A stretch of 39,218 nt of DNA, taken from Endozoicomonas atrinae. Lineage in GTDB: Bacteria > Pseudomonadota > Gammaproteobacteria > Pseudomonadales > Endozoicomonadaceae. The notes beneath the pieces are model-generated. The model worked only from the letters and a program-made list of their open reading frames with translations. It searched no databases and was not told the DNA's origin. The position numbers and the translations under genes are program-made. Shown here piece by piece: positions 7,025 to 14,872 of the stretch (positions within the stretch are counted from its first letter, which is position 1; each line of letters begins with the position of its first letter). Where the stretch lies: contig NZ_LUKQ02000027.1 in assembly GCF_001647025.1 (NCBI RefSeq), positions 1 to 39,218 of the forward strand, written 5' to 3'.

Positions 7025-8720
7025 ACTCCGCTGGTATCAGCAGGAAGCCATTGATGCCATTTACCGCTACTTCAGCAACTCGGATGGCAACCCGCTGGTT
7101 TGTGTCAGTACCGGGGGTGGCAAGTCCGTGATCATTGCTGACTTTATCCATGGTGTTTTGCAGCATTGGCCTGACCAGCGGTTTCTCATTTTGTCGCATG
7201 TGAAAGAGATCATTGAACAGAACCATGAAAAGATCATTACCCAATGGCCAGAGGCTCCAGCGGGCATTTACTCAGCCTCAATGAATTCCAGAAATACTGA
7301 TGCTCAAATTCTGTTTGCCAGCATCCAGAGTGTTCATAAACGAGCTGAGGAATTAGGTCGCTGTGACTTACTCATTATTGATGAATGCCATCTGCTCAAT
7401 AGTGAAAGTTCAGAAACGATGTACTCTCGACTGATTGCTGGTCTTCGAGACATTAATCCTGCACTGAAAATTGTTGGTTTTACCGCCACCCCCTACCGCA
7501 TGAAACAAGGCTTGTTGACGGAAGGAAAGCAGCCCCTATTTGATGAGATTGTCTACGAGACCGACATTCAGCGATTAATCGACGATGGTTTTCTATCACC
7601 TCTGCGTTCCAAAGCTGGAAAAGAAAAAATTGATCTTGCTGGCGTCAGAACCCGGCAGGGTGATTACCTCACCAGCGATATGGAAGCGGCAGTTAACAAG
7701 AACGATGTTACCGAGAAAGCGGTGACTGAAATCATTCAGTACGGTCAGGAGCGAAGGGCATGGCTGATTTTCTGTGTCAGTGTGGCTCACGCTGAACAGG
7801 TAAAAGAACTGCTGATAACTGGAGGCATCGAGGCCGAGTGCATTACCGGAGAAACTCCAAAAGATAACCGGGCTCAAATACTGGCGGACTATAAAGCAGG
7901 AAGGATTAAAGCGCTGACCAGCCAGGGCGTACTGACCACCGGTTTTGATGCACCACTGACCGATATGATCGCCCTGCTTCGAGCCACTAAATCCCCTGGA
8001 CTGTACGTTCAAATTTTAGGACGGGGTCTTCGCATCAGCCCTGATACCGGAAAGTCGGATTGCCTGGTATTGGATTATGGCGGCAATGTTGAACGGCACG
8101 GTCCCATCGACCGAATCACCGTAGACCGTATAAAAGCAGGCAAAGGCTCAGGAGAACCACCGATTAAGGAGTGCACGGAATGTTTTGAGCTGCTCTTGGC
8201 AGGCCTGCGGATCTGCCCTGCCTGCAACTATGAATTCCCGGAGCGGGAAAAGCACGAAGCGGAAGCATCCAGTGCTGCACTGCTGGCCAACCAGATTGAA
8301 CCGGAATGGCTGGATGTGGATGAAATCATTTATACCCTTCATGAAAAATCAGGCAAACCGCCCTCAATGCAGGTCTCTTATCGCTGTGGTCTGGAAACCA
8401 TTCGTGAGTGGGTGTGCTTTGAACATGGGAGATATGCACGGCAAAAAGCGGTCATATGGTGGGTAAAACGGGTTAATCATGAACCCTGCCCGGAATACAC
8501 CGGCGATGCACTGAACCGGATTAACGAGGTTCGGGACATGAAAGAACCTTGTCGTATAGAGGTTATTCAAGACGGACGCTGGCAGCGGGTCAGGGCTTAT
8601 GATTTTACCGTAAAATCCGGCACACCCAGCGAATGGAACGACAACCTCGGAGATCGCCCAAAACCACAGGGATTTAATGCTGACCATTTTGATGTCTTTG
8701 ATACGGATATTGATTTTTAA
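7014..8720 (+). CDS. SF2 DEAD/DEAH-box helicase
   Basis: A 568-residue DNA/RNA helicase of the phage/UvrB-like SF2 group. Motifs in order: LRWYQQEAI (Q-like), Walker A STGGGKS (~33-39), DECH box (~123-126), FTATPYR (motif III) and QILGRGLRIS (motif VI). Four cysteines follow (CTECFELLLAGLRICPACNYEF), a zinc ribbon, then a C-terminal domain of ~170 residues. I choose GTG 7014 because AAGGG lies 8 bases upstream; a TTG at 7008 is too close to it. It overlaps the previous gene by 11 bases. It probably unwinds DNA in replication or recombination of the element. Confidence 0.85.
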   Translation: MAFELRWYQQEAIDAIYRYFSNSDGNPLVCVSTGGGKSVIIADFIHGVLQHWPDQRFLILSHVKEIIEQNHEKIITQWPEAPAGIYSASMNSRNTDAQILFASIQSVHKRAEELGRCDLLIIDECHLLNSESSETMYSRLIAGLRDINPALKIVGFTATPYRMKQGLLTEGKQPLFDEIVYETDIQRLIDDGFLSPLRSKAGKEKIDLAGVRTRQGDYLTSDMEAAVNKNDVTEKAVTEIIQYGQERRAWLIFCVSVAHAEQVKELLITGGIEAECITGETPKDNRAQILADYKAGRIKALTSQGVLTTGFDAPLTDMIALLRATKSPGLYVQILGRGLRISPDTGKSDCLVLDYGGNVERHGPIDRITVDRIKAGKGSGEPPIKECTECFELLLAGLRICPACNYEFPEREKHEAEASSAALLANQIEPEWLDVDEIIYTLHEKSGKPPSMQVSYRCGLETIREWVCFEHGRYARQKAVIWWVKRVNHEPCPEYTGDALNRINEVRDMKEPCRIEVIQDGRWQRVRAYDFTVKSGTPSEWNDNLGDRPKPQGFNADHFDVFDTDIDF

Positions 8721-8732
8721 GGAGGCAATGCC

Positions 8733-8933
8733 TTGGACAAGCATACAAAAAAAGAAGAGAGCACCGACCTTATTCAGCAGTGCATAAAGGATGACACGCT
8801 TGTTTATGCATTTGTGATTGCTAATGATACGGTGGATGAGTTTGCCGCTTTGGTGAAAGAGAAAAATCTCAAGGAGTGCAGTGTCCTGGTTTCGCTGGTG
8901 AATCAGTGGATTCAAGAGAACAGGGAGGCATGA
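8733..8933 (+). CDS. Small hypothetical protein, last gene of the early operon
   Basis: A 66-residue acidic/helical protein (LIQQCIKDDTLVYAFVIANDTVDEFAALVKEKN). The start is TTG, 7 bases after a perfect AAGGAGG; an ATG at 8728 is out of frame and too close to that site. No family recognised. It ends just before a hairpin and the convergent recombinase gene. Confidence 0.55.
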   Translation: MDKHTKKEESTDLIQQCIKDDTLVYAFVIANDTVDEFAALVKEKNLKECSVLVSLVNQWIQENREA

Positions 8934-8958
8934 TTTGAATGATAATTGCTCACCACTC

Positions 8959-8982
8959 AGCCTTGCGATCTTGCGTAAGGCT
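8959..8982. terminator. Hairpin between convergent genes
   Basis: AGCCTTGCG (8959-8967) pairs with CGTAAGGCT (8974-8982) across six bases, nine pairs with one G-U. It abuts the stop codon of the leftward recombinase and follows the rightward operon by 25 bases. There is no T-run on either side, so it may be a weak or factor-dependent bidirectional terminator. Confidence 0.4.
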
Positions 8983-10586
8983 TAAGAGCACACAGCCTTC
9001 TTCCTTCTGCGCTTTTGAAAATCCGACACATATTTTCCAATGCGCTTACTTCCCTTGAACACTTCAGATTCATAGTCTTTCCTGACCAGCACAGTGATTT
9101 CAATACCGGAAAGGAGATGAATGGTCACCTTGGTTCGGTAACCGTCCTCTGGCGAATGTACGACGATCTTCTCAACCAGATGACTCAGAGATTCAATGAA
9201 AGGCTGCTGATCCTTTTTCTCTGCTTTCTCCAAAAGGAAGCGTCGATGAAAGGACTTAACATGATCAATACTGGACGCCATTGATGGCGAGTTCAGCATA
9301 TCCAGCCGGTTTTTCAGCTTCTCAAGTTCCTTCTCTGCAACCTCTATTTCATTCTCAATTCTGGTCGCAACTTCAATACCGGTTTTTGAACCCGCAGCAA
9401 TCAGATCAACCAGATTGTGTATGCGCTGTTTTTTATCATCGATCAGGGATTGTTGACTGATGATAGTCTTGGAGAGCTTTGATTTTTCCTTATTGGCTGT
9501 CTTTTCCAGCATATCGTCTTTATCAATCAGCGAAAGCGCATAAAGCAGCGCCGTCTGGAATCGATTAACACCAAGGGACGATTTCTGCCCGCATTTCTGT
9601 TTTATATAGTGGCTGTAGCAAAGAAAAGCACTGGTCTGCCCTCGCCCCACATTACAGATAGATCGACCACAATCACCACAGAACATCAGTGTTTTAAAAA
9701 AGTTCACTGCCCGTTTTTCAGGCCTGCCTACCAGCATTTTTTTACGCTTGGCTATCATGGCATGAGCAAGGTAGAAAGTATCTTCATCCACAATGGCAGG
9801 AAATGCGTTGATATGTTCCTTGTTACTGGCCTCGTACAACCCCAGTACTTTAACTGATCTGAGCACTCTCTGAACTTTACTGGGGATGGCGTTGTAAACA
9901 TCGCCATACTTGTCGTTTATGGTATTGCAGATATCCACATAGCTCAGGTTATCTCTGGCGCACAGTTTAAAAATGTCCTGAATCACCCTGGCCTTGTTTT
10001 TTATGATTTTTGGCTTGCCGCTGCTGATATCAATCCAGTGCGGATAAATGGTTGAACGACCCAGGCCACCATTACGAAGCGTATCCTCCATCTGCTTCCA
10101 GCTCTGTTTGATGCGCTTGGATTTGGTTTCGCTCTCTTCATGGGAGCGGCACATTAAGGTGATTGAAATCAGGAGAGGAGAAAAGTTTTTCTGGATTTCA
10201 TTCTTGTTGTACGTCATGCCATCTATATGGGTATAGATGGTGATACCCGCATTGAGGATTCGGATAAACAACTCAAGAGCATCCATGATATTTGCCCGGC
10301 TGAGTCGATCCAGACTTTCTACCAGCAGGACGGCTGGCCTTTTGATCAGGCCATCATCCACAGCATTAAGAAAGCCGCCCAGGGCGGCTCGATCATCCAG
10401 GTTTTTTCCATGGTACGCAGACTTTCCAATATCGGTTAACTGGAAAGAGGTATCCATGATCCAGTCTTTTTCCCTGCATATTGCCTGACTGGCTTCTATC
10501 TGCCGTTTAATCCCACCACCGCTTAACTGCCTGTTGGTCGATATGCGATGGTAGGAGTAACAGTATATGGGAACATCAGTATTCAT
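8982..10586 (-). CDS. Large serine recombinase (integrase)
   Basis: A 534-residue serine integrase that should cut and join att sites through a phosphoserine link. The resolvase domain is at ~5-150 with nucleophile S16 in YHRISTNRQLSGG, and ESLDRLSRAN carries conserved Arg/Ser residues. A recombinase domain follows, then a zinc ribbon (CGDCGRSIC ... LCYSHYIKQKC) and a long charged coiled coil (~380-440) typical of large serine integrases. I choose ATG 10586 because AGGAGG lies 9 bases upstream; the frame extends to 10616 without a ribosome site. It lies at the edge of the element beside dmsC, as expected of an integrase near its attachment site. Confidence 0.9.
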   Translation of the reverse strand: MNTDVPIYCYSYHRISTNRQLSGGGIKRQIEASQAICREKDWIMDTSFQLTDIGKSAYHGKNLDDRAALGGFLNAVDDGLIKRPAVLLVESLDRLSRANIMDALELFIRILNAGITIYTHIDGMTYNKNEIQKNFSPLLISITLMCRSHEESETKSKRIKQSWKQMEDTLRNGGLGRSTIYPHWIDISSGKPKIIKNKARVIQDIFKLCARDNLSYVDICNTINDKYGDVYNAIPSKVQRVLRSVKVLGLYEASNKEHINAFPAIVDEDTFYLAHAMIAKRKKMLVGRPEKRAVNFFKTLMFCGDCGRSICNVGRGQTSAFLCYSHYIKQKCGQKSSLGVNRFQTALLYALSLIDKDDMLEKTANKEKSKLSKTIISQQSLIDDKKQRIHNLVDLIAAGSKTGIEVATRIENEIEVAEKELEKLKNRLDMLNSPSMASSIDHVKSFHRRFLLEKAEKKDQQPFIESLSHLVEKIVVHSPEDGYRTKVTIHLLSGIEITVLVRKDYESEVFKGSKRIGKYVSDFQKRRRKKAVCS

Positions 10587-10600
10587 TATTGTTTTCCTCC

Positions 10601-10625
10601 TGATGCACATAACCATCGTGCATCA
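10601..10625. promoter_or_regulatory. Inverted repeat in the recombinase leader / element edge
   Basis: TGATGCAC (10601-10608) and GTGCATCA (10618-10625) are perfect 8-bp arms around nine bases. The left arm touches the recombinase ribosome site (10596-10601). It could be an operator controlling the integrase, a leader hairpin hiding the ribosome site, or part of the attachment site; the sequence does not decide. Confidence 0.4.
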
Positions 10626-10643
10626 AAGATTATGGGAAAACAA

Positions 10644-11495
10644 TTATAATATTCCGCCTGCAAACATATGCAGGTCGTAGAAGAAAATACGACCACACAG
10701 TTCAGCCGTCAGCACCAGAACTGTGCTCACGGCCGCCAGACCAACTGCAGAGTTATTGCCACGGGTTGCAGCAATCACCCAAACACCGAGACCAGCAAAC
10801 AGCAGGCCAAGGCGGGCCAGCATCAGACTACCGTGGTAGTCAAACAGACCCAGTGGGTTGGCAGGCAGATCAACCTGACCCAGCCAGAACAGGTACAGTG
10901 GGTAACCCACCAGAACCAGACCCAGGGTGATAAAGCCCAAAGTGGCCAGTGCACGATCTGTGTTCTTCTGGAACGCACCCAGAGTAGCCGACTGACTTCT
11001 CAGCATCAGCGCTGCTGCAGGGAGACCCACCACAAAAGCGGTCATCACGAACTGGAAGATGGTCCAGCCGCTGTTCCAGGCCGGCACAGTAGACAGTGTG
11101 TAAACGTTGGCAATGGCCAGCAGTAACAGCACGCCAAGACCCATGGCGCCAGCCAGTACCAGCTTCTGCAGCTTTGGCAAAATGCCGAAGTGCACCATGG
11201 CCACATAGGTGAAAACAGCACCACCAAACAGAGACGTGGTCATGATCTCAACACTCAGTGCAGAGAGGTGTTCCAGACCAAAGATCACGTTCACAGCACG
11301 CAGTGGCTGACCCAGGTGGGTCATGGCTGCCGCGCCGGAGAGGCCCAGCAGCACCAGAACCACCATCAGCAGTTTATTCAACAGCTGCTGACGATTCGCA
11401 TCGCTGTTCGCCATCAACAGGCAGGCCAGTACCAGGAACAGGCCAACGGTTCCCTGTGCCAGAACCGTAAAAAATACCAGTGGCAACTCGTGCAT
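10644..11495 (-). CDS. dmsC: DMSO reductase membrane anchor subunit DmsC
   Basis: A 283-residue integral membrane subunit, close to the E. coli length (~287). It anchors DmsAB and passes electrons from menaquinol. About eight hydrophobic segments run through the protein (e.g. LVFFTVLAQGTVGLFLVLACLLMA at the start); the SGAAAMTHLGQPLRAVN block and the GRIFFYDLHM ending are typical of DmsC. It starts 2 bases after dmsB ends. Its stop (10644) faces the serine recombinase across ~57 bases, so the mobile element has landed at or just beyond the gene's 3' end and the gene itself appears intact. Confidence 0.88.
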   Translation of the reverse strand: MHELPLVFFTVLAQGTVGLFLVLACLLMANSDANRQQLLNKLLMVVLVLLGLSGAAAMTHLGQPLRAVNVIFGLEHLSALSVEIMTTSLFGGAVFTYVAMVHFGILPKLQKLVLAGAMGLGVLLLLAIANVYTLSTVPAWNSGWTIFQFVMTAFVVGLPAAALMLRSQSATLGAFQKNTDRALATLGFITLGLVLVGYPLYLFWLGQVDLPANPLGLFDYHGSLMLARLGLLFAGLGVWVIAATRGNNSAVGLAAVSTVLVLTAELCGRIFFYDLHMFAGGIL

Positions 11496-11497
11496 GG

Positions 11498-12118
11498 TTA
11501 CACCTCCCGTGTGTTCATGATGCGTCCGGTCTTATCACCGGAAGGTTTGGCATGACGGCTCGCCTTCATCACCAGCGACGGCTCGGTCAGTGAAGAGTCT
11601 GGCAGTGGCGCGATGTCCGCTTCCGTTCCGTACTTGGCACGCAGTTCTTCGATGGGACCAAAATCCAGGGCACGCAGCGGGCAGGATTCGATACAGATCG
11701 GCATCTTACCCTGCTCAACACGGTCGAAGCAGCCATCACACTTGGTCATGACTTTCTTCTCAGCATCAAACTGAGGTGCGCCATATGGGCAGGCCATTTC
11801 GCAGTAACGGCAGCCAACACAGACGTCAGCATCTACAACCACCAGACCGTCCTTGTCACGCTTGTGCATGGCACCGGTTGGACATGCCTTGGTACAGGCT
11901 GGCTTGGCGCAGTGGTTACAGCTGATGGACGTGTAATAAGCAAACACGTCCTGGGCGTAGGTGCCGTCTTCGTTCTGAATCCAGCTACCGCCACCGTACT
12001 CATAGACCCGGCGCCAGTTCACACCGACCTTAAGATCGTTTTCATCTTTGCACGACAATTGACAGGTTTTGCAGCCCGTACACTTGGCCGTGTCGACATA
12101 AAATCCAAGTTGCTTCAT
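11498..12118 (-). CDS. dmsB: DMSO reductase iron-sulfur subunit DmsB
   Basis: A 206-residue ferredoxin-like electron-transfer subunit carrying four 4Fe-4S clusters. Four Cys groups are visible: CTGCKTCQLSC, CNHCAKPACTKAC, CVGCRYCEMAC and CDGCFDRVEQGKMPICIESC. It lies between dmsA (20 bases upstream) and dmsC (2 bases downstream) and shuttles electrons from the membrane anchor to the molybdopterin subunit. The length matches the E. coli protein (205). Confidence 0.93.
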   Translation of the reverse strand: MKQLGFYVDTAKCTGCKTCQLSCKDENDLKVGVNWRRVYEYGGGSWIQNEDGTYAQDVFAYYTSISCNHCAKPACTKACPTGAMHKRDKDGLVVVDADVCVGCRYCEMACPYGAPQFDAEKKVMTKCDGCFDRVEQGKMPICIESCPLRALDFGPIEELRAKYGTEADIAPLPDSSLTEPSLVMKASRHAKPSGDKTGRIMNTREV

Positions 12119-12138
12119 CGAACTTTATTCCTATCCTG

Positions 12139-14643
12139 TTATGCCTTGGCAATTTCAACCAGATTACTGTGCTGGGGATTTCCCTTGGCCAGTGGTGATG
12201 GGCGCTGGGTCGTCAAGGTATTCATACATGCTCCACGATCCACACCTTTTCGGTCTGGTGCGTACCAGCTGCCCTGCCCCATAGCGACGACGCCTGGCAT
12301 GATGCGCTCGGTTACTTTCGCAGCAACACGGATCTCACCACGGTCATTCCAGACCTTCAGCATTTCACCGTCTTTGATATTGCGCTTCTGGGCATCTACA
12401 GGGTTGATCCACACTTCCTGCCGGTTGGTTTCGCGCAGCACATCCACGTTGCCATAAGTGGAGTGAGTACGGGCTTTAAAGTGGAAACCAAACATCTGCA
12501 GCGGATACTGTTCAGCATGCTCTGCTTCATGTCCTTCCCAGGAAGAAGCGTATTCTGGCAGTGCCCGGATAATATCGCTCTCACCCAACACCCAGCTGGA
12601 AGCGATATCAGCAAGACGCTCAGAATAAATCTCAATCTTTCCAGAAGGCGTCGCCAGTGGGTTAGCTTCCGGATTTTCACGGAAAGCACGGAACTCCACA
12701 TGAGGCTCACCCGGATTCTTCTGTTTGACGATGCCCATTTCACGGAAGGCATCAAAATCCAGATCACCCAGCTCAGGGTTCATCTTTTGGGATTCCCCAT
12801 AGATATGACGCAGCCAGGCCTCCTGATCACGACCTTCAGTATATGCCTGCTCAACGCCCAGACGCTTGGCAATGCCAGTACACATGTCGTACACAGAGCG
12901 GCACTCATACAAAGGCTCAACCGCCGTATCACAGAAGATGGTGTAACCCATATTTCCGCAGGAACCATTCGGGGCAAAATCAGGCTGTTCTGCTGCGGTC
13001 AGGTCAGGCAGCAGAATATCGGCATAGCGGGCACTGGCCGTCATGTGGTTATCAATGACCACAATCATTTCGCACTTGCTGTCATCCTGCAGAATCTCAT
13101 GGGTGCGGTTGGTATCCGCATGCTGGTTGATGATGCAGTTGCCCGCATAGTTCCAGATAAACTTAATTGGCTGACTCAGGCGTTCAGCACCACGAATACC
13201 ATCAGTCTTGTCAGTCATCTCATCATGACGGGTGATGGCATCAGTCCACAGGAACATGGGGATGGATGTATTAACCGGGTTACTCAGGGTCGGGAATGCA
13301 GCAAACGGCATGGAGTAACTGCCTTCACGGGCACCAGTACCACCACCAGGAAGACCCACATTGCCAGTCATCACAGCCAGCATACAGATGGCACGACTGG
13401 CCTGCTCACCATTGGCAGTACGCTGAAGTCCCCAACCCTGCATGATGTTACAGGGTTTGGTCATGGCGATTTCGCGCGCCAGACGAATGATGGTTTCTGC
13501 AGGTACAGAGGTAATTTTTGCAGCCCACTGAGGGGTCTTTTCAACACCGTCTTTGCCTTGGCCCAGAATATAGGATTTCCAGGAAGAGCCTTTCGGTGCA
13601 CTGGCAGGCAGAGAACTTTCATCGTAGCCGACGGTGTACTTGCTCAGAAAGTCGTTATCTACCAGATTTTCGGTAATCATCACCCACGCCATACCTGCTA
13701 CCAGCGCGGCATCGGTGCCCGGGCGCAGAGGAACCCACTCATCATTGGCTCCCAGGGTCGTATCCGTCATGCGCGGATCAAAGGTGATCATGCGTGCATT
13801 ACTACGCTTACGGGCTTCAGCCAGGTGATAAATAACACCGCCACCGCTCATACGGGTTTCTGCCGGGTTATTACCGAAATTGACCACCAGTCGTGTATTA
13901 ACCAGGTCGGAAGTACAGTTATTACCAACCCAGCTACCACCAAACATATACGGCAGGCTGATAGCAATCTGAGCAGTACTGTAATCACCGTAGTGATTAA
14001 GATAACCACCCCAGCAGTTCATCAGACGGGCAATTGGTGTTGCCGCAGGCGGCCAGGACTTGGAAACCGTGCCTCCCAACGTGCCAGTGCAATAGTTGAG
14101 GTAAATGGCTTCATTGCCATATTCTTTTTTGATGCGCTTGAGGTTGTCAGCAATGGTGTCAAACGCTTCATCCCAGCTGATGCGCTCAAATCGACCTTCA
14201 CCACGCTTACCCACACGTTTCATCGGGTATTTCAGACGGTCAGGGTTGTAGACGCGCTTACGGAAAGAACGGCCACGGAGACAGGCACGAACCTGGTGGT
14301 CACCATAGACATCTTCACCGGTGTTATCGGTTTCGGTATGGATGATAACGCCATCTTTTACCTGATGACGCAGTGCGCAGCGGGAGCCACAGTTTACCGT
14401 ACAGGCAGACCAGACTGACTTGATCTCTTCAGCCGACGCAGTCTCTACAGCAGAAGATGCTGAGGCCTTCAGAGGCAGTGTATTGGCAGCAACCACAGCT
14501 GCGCTGCCTGCAGCGGTTCCCCACTTCATAAACGTTCTTCGCTTCACGGTGGAAGCAAGTGCCTTATCCACAATCTCTTTCATCGATATCGCCGTCGCAA
14601 GCCCATCATTAACCATGGTCGTGATCACAGACTGCTCAGACAA
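12139..14643 (-). CDS. dmsA: DMSO reductase catalytic subunit DmsA (Tat-exported)
   Basis: An 834-residue molybdopterin oxidoreductase that reduces DMSO (or a related S-/N-oxide) outside the cytoplasmic membrane during anaerobic respiration. A Tat signal KRRTFMK (34-40) precedes a hydrophobic run; CTVNCGSRC plus a later Cys (RACLRG) binds 4Fe-4S; GDYSTAQ holds the Ser expected to ligate Mo. The annotated start is TTG at 14643, 13 bases after GGGAGG; ATG 14583 (Met21) would give a more typical Tat n-region but lacks a ribosome site. First gene of dmsABC. Substrate is uncertain, since paralogues such as YnfE/F look similar. Confidence 0.92.
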   Translation of the reverse strand: MSEQSVITTMVNDGLATAISMKEIVDKALASTVKRRTFMKWGTAAGSAAVVAANTLPLKASASSAVETASAEEIKSVWSACTVNCGSRCALRHQVKDGVIIHTETDNTGEDVYGDHQVRACLRGRSFRKRVYNPDRLKYPMKRVGKRGEGRFERISWDEAFDTIADNLKRIKKEYGNEAIYLNYCTGTLGGTVSKSWPPAATPIARLMNCWGGYLNHYGDYSTAQIAISLPYMFGGSWVGNNCTSDLVNTRLVVNFGNNPAETRMSGGGVIYHLAEARKRSNARMITFDPRMTDTTLGANDEWVPLRPGTDAALVAGMAWVMITENLVDNDFLSKYTVGYDESSLPASAPKGSSWKSYILGQGKDGVEKTPQWAAKITSVPAETIIRLAREIAMTKPCNIMQGWGLQRTANGEQASRAICMLAVMTGNVGLPGGGTGAREGSYSMPFAAFPTLSNPVNTSIPMFLWTDAITRHDEMTDKTDGIRGAERLSQPIKFIWNYAGNCIINQHADTNRTHEILQDDSKCEMIVVIDNHMTASARYADILLPDLTAAEQPDFAPNGSCGNMGYTIFCDTAVEPLYECRSVYDMCTGIAKRLGVEQAYTEGRDQEAWLRHIYGESQKMNPELGDLDFDAFREMGIVKQKNPGEPHVEFRAFRENPEANPLATPSGKIEIYSERLADIASSWVLGESDIIRALPEYASSWEGHEAEHAEQYPLQMFGFHFKARTHSTYGNVDVLRETNRQEVWINPVDAQKRNIKDGEMLKVWNDRGEIRVAAKVTERIMPGVVAMGQGSWYAPDRKGVDRGACMNTLTTQRPSPLAKGNPQHSNLVEIAKA

Positions 14644-14712
14644 TTATCAATTTCTGCCTCCCTGCAGACATAAAGGTGTGAACAAAAAAGTGCCGACGAC
14701 CAAATAGCGGGC

Positions 14713-14755
14713 ATCATAATTGGATATCTATTAGCCAACGGATGATCTGGATCAA
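14713..14755 (-). promoter_or_regulatory. FNR/ANR-type box and -10 of the dms promoter
   Basis: ATGATctggATCAA (14742-14755) matches the FNR/ANR consensus TTGAT-N4-ATCAA at 9 of 10 fixed positions. On the minus strand a TATGAT -10 lies at 14713-14718. The box centre to -10 centre is 33 bases, which places the box near -41.5, the class II activator position for FNR. This predicts oxygen-repressed, FNR-activated transcription of dmsABC, with a start near 14707. Confidence 0.7.
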
Positions 14756-14815
14756 AGCCCTATGACTTATAGGGTAATTACGGATCAGGGGAGAAATCTT
14801 CATATTACAGAGGGC

Positions 14816-14852
14816 AATAAAAAAGCCCCATGACCAAGGCCACGGGGCTTTC
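14816..14852 (-). terminator. Rho-independent terminator after nagF
   Basis: On the minus strand AAGCCCC (from 14850) pairs with GGGGCTT (to 14823) and is followed by a run of seven T residues, 20-50 bases after the nagF stop. It should end the nagE-nagF transcript before the dms promoter. Confidence 0.8.
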
Positions 14853-14872
14853 AGAAAGACCGTTATCTGCAA

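Larger units (their letters stand above)
1..10643. mobile_element. Prophage or integrative element, partial (one end)
   Basis: A block of phage-type genes: HTH regulators in divergent arrangement, primase-helicase, Sak4-like ATPase, DUF669 protein, Cas4/RecB-like nuclease, SF2 helicase and a large serine recombinase at the right edge. To the right lies an intact dmsC, so the right boundary should fall between the recombinase start (10586) and the dmsC stop (10644), or just inside the dmsC 3' end. The left boundary is outside the window. No structural, lysis or packaging genes are visible, so whether this is a full prophage, a satellite or another integrative element cannot be decided here. 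Boundary and class are inferred; the gene content is read directly. Confidence 0.8.

Noticed and set aside
12463-14418. Long plus-strand open frame (651 residues) opposite dmsA
   Set aside because: It is antisense to a well-supported dmsA, with no recognisable domain; typical shadow of a gene with biased codon use.
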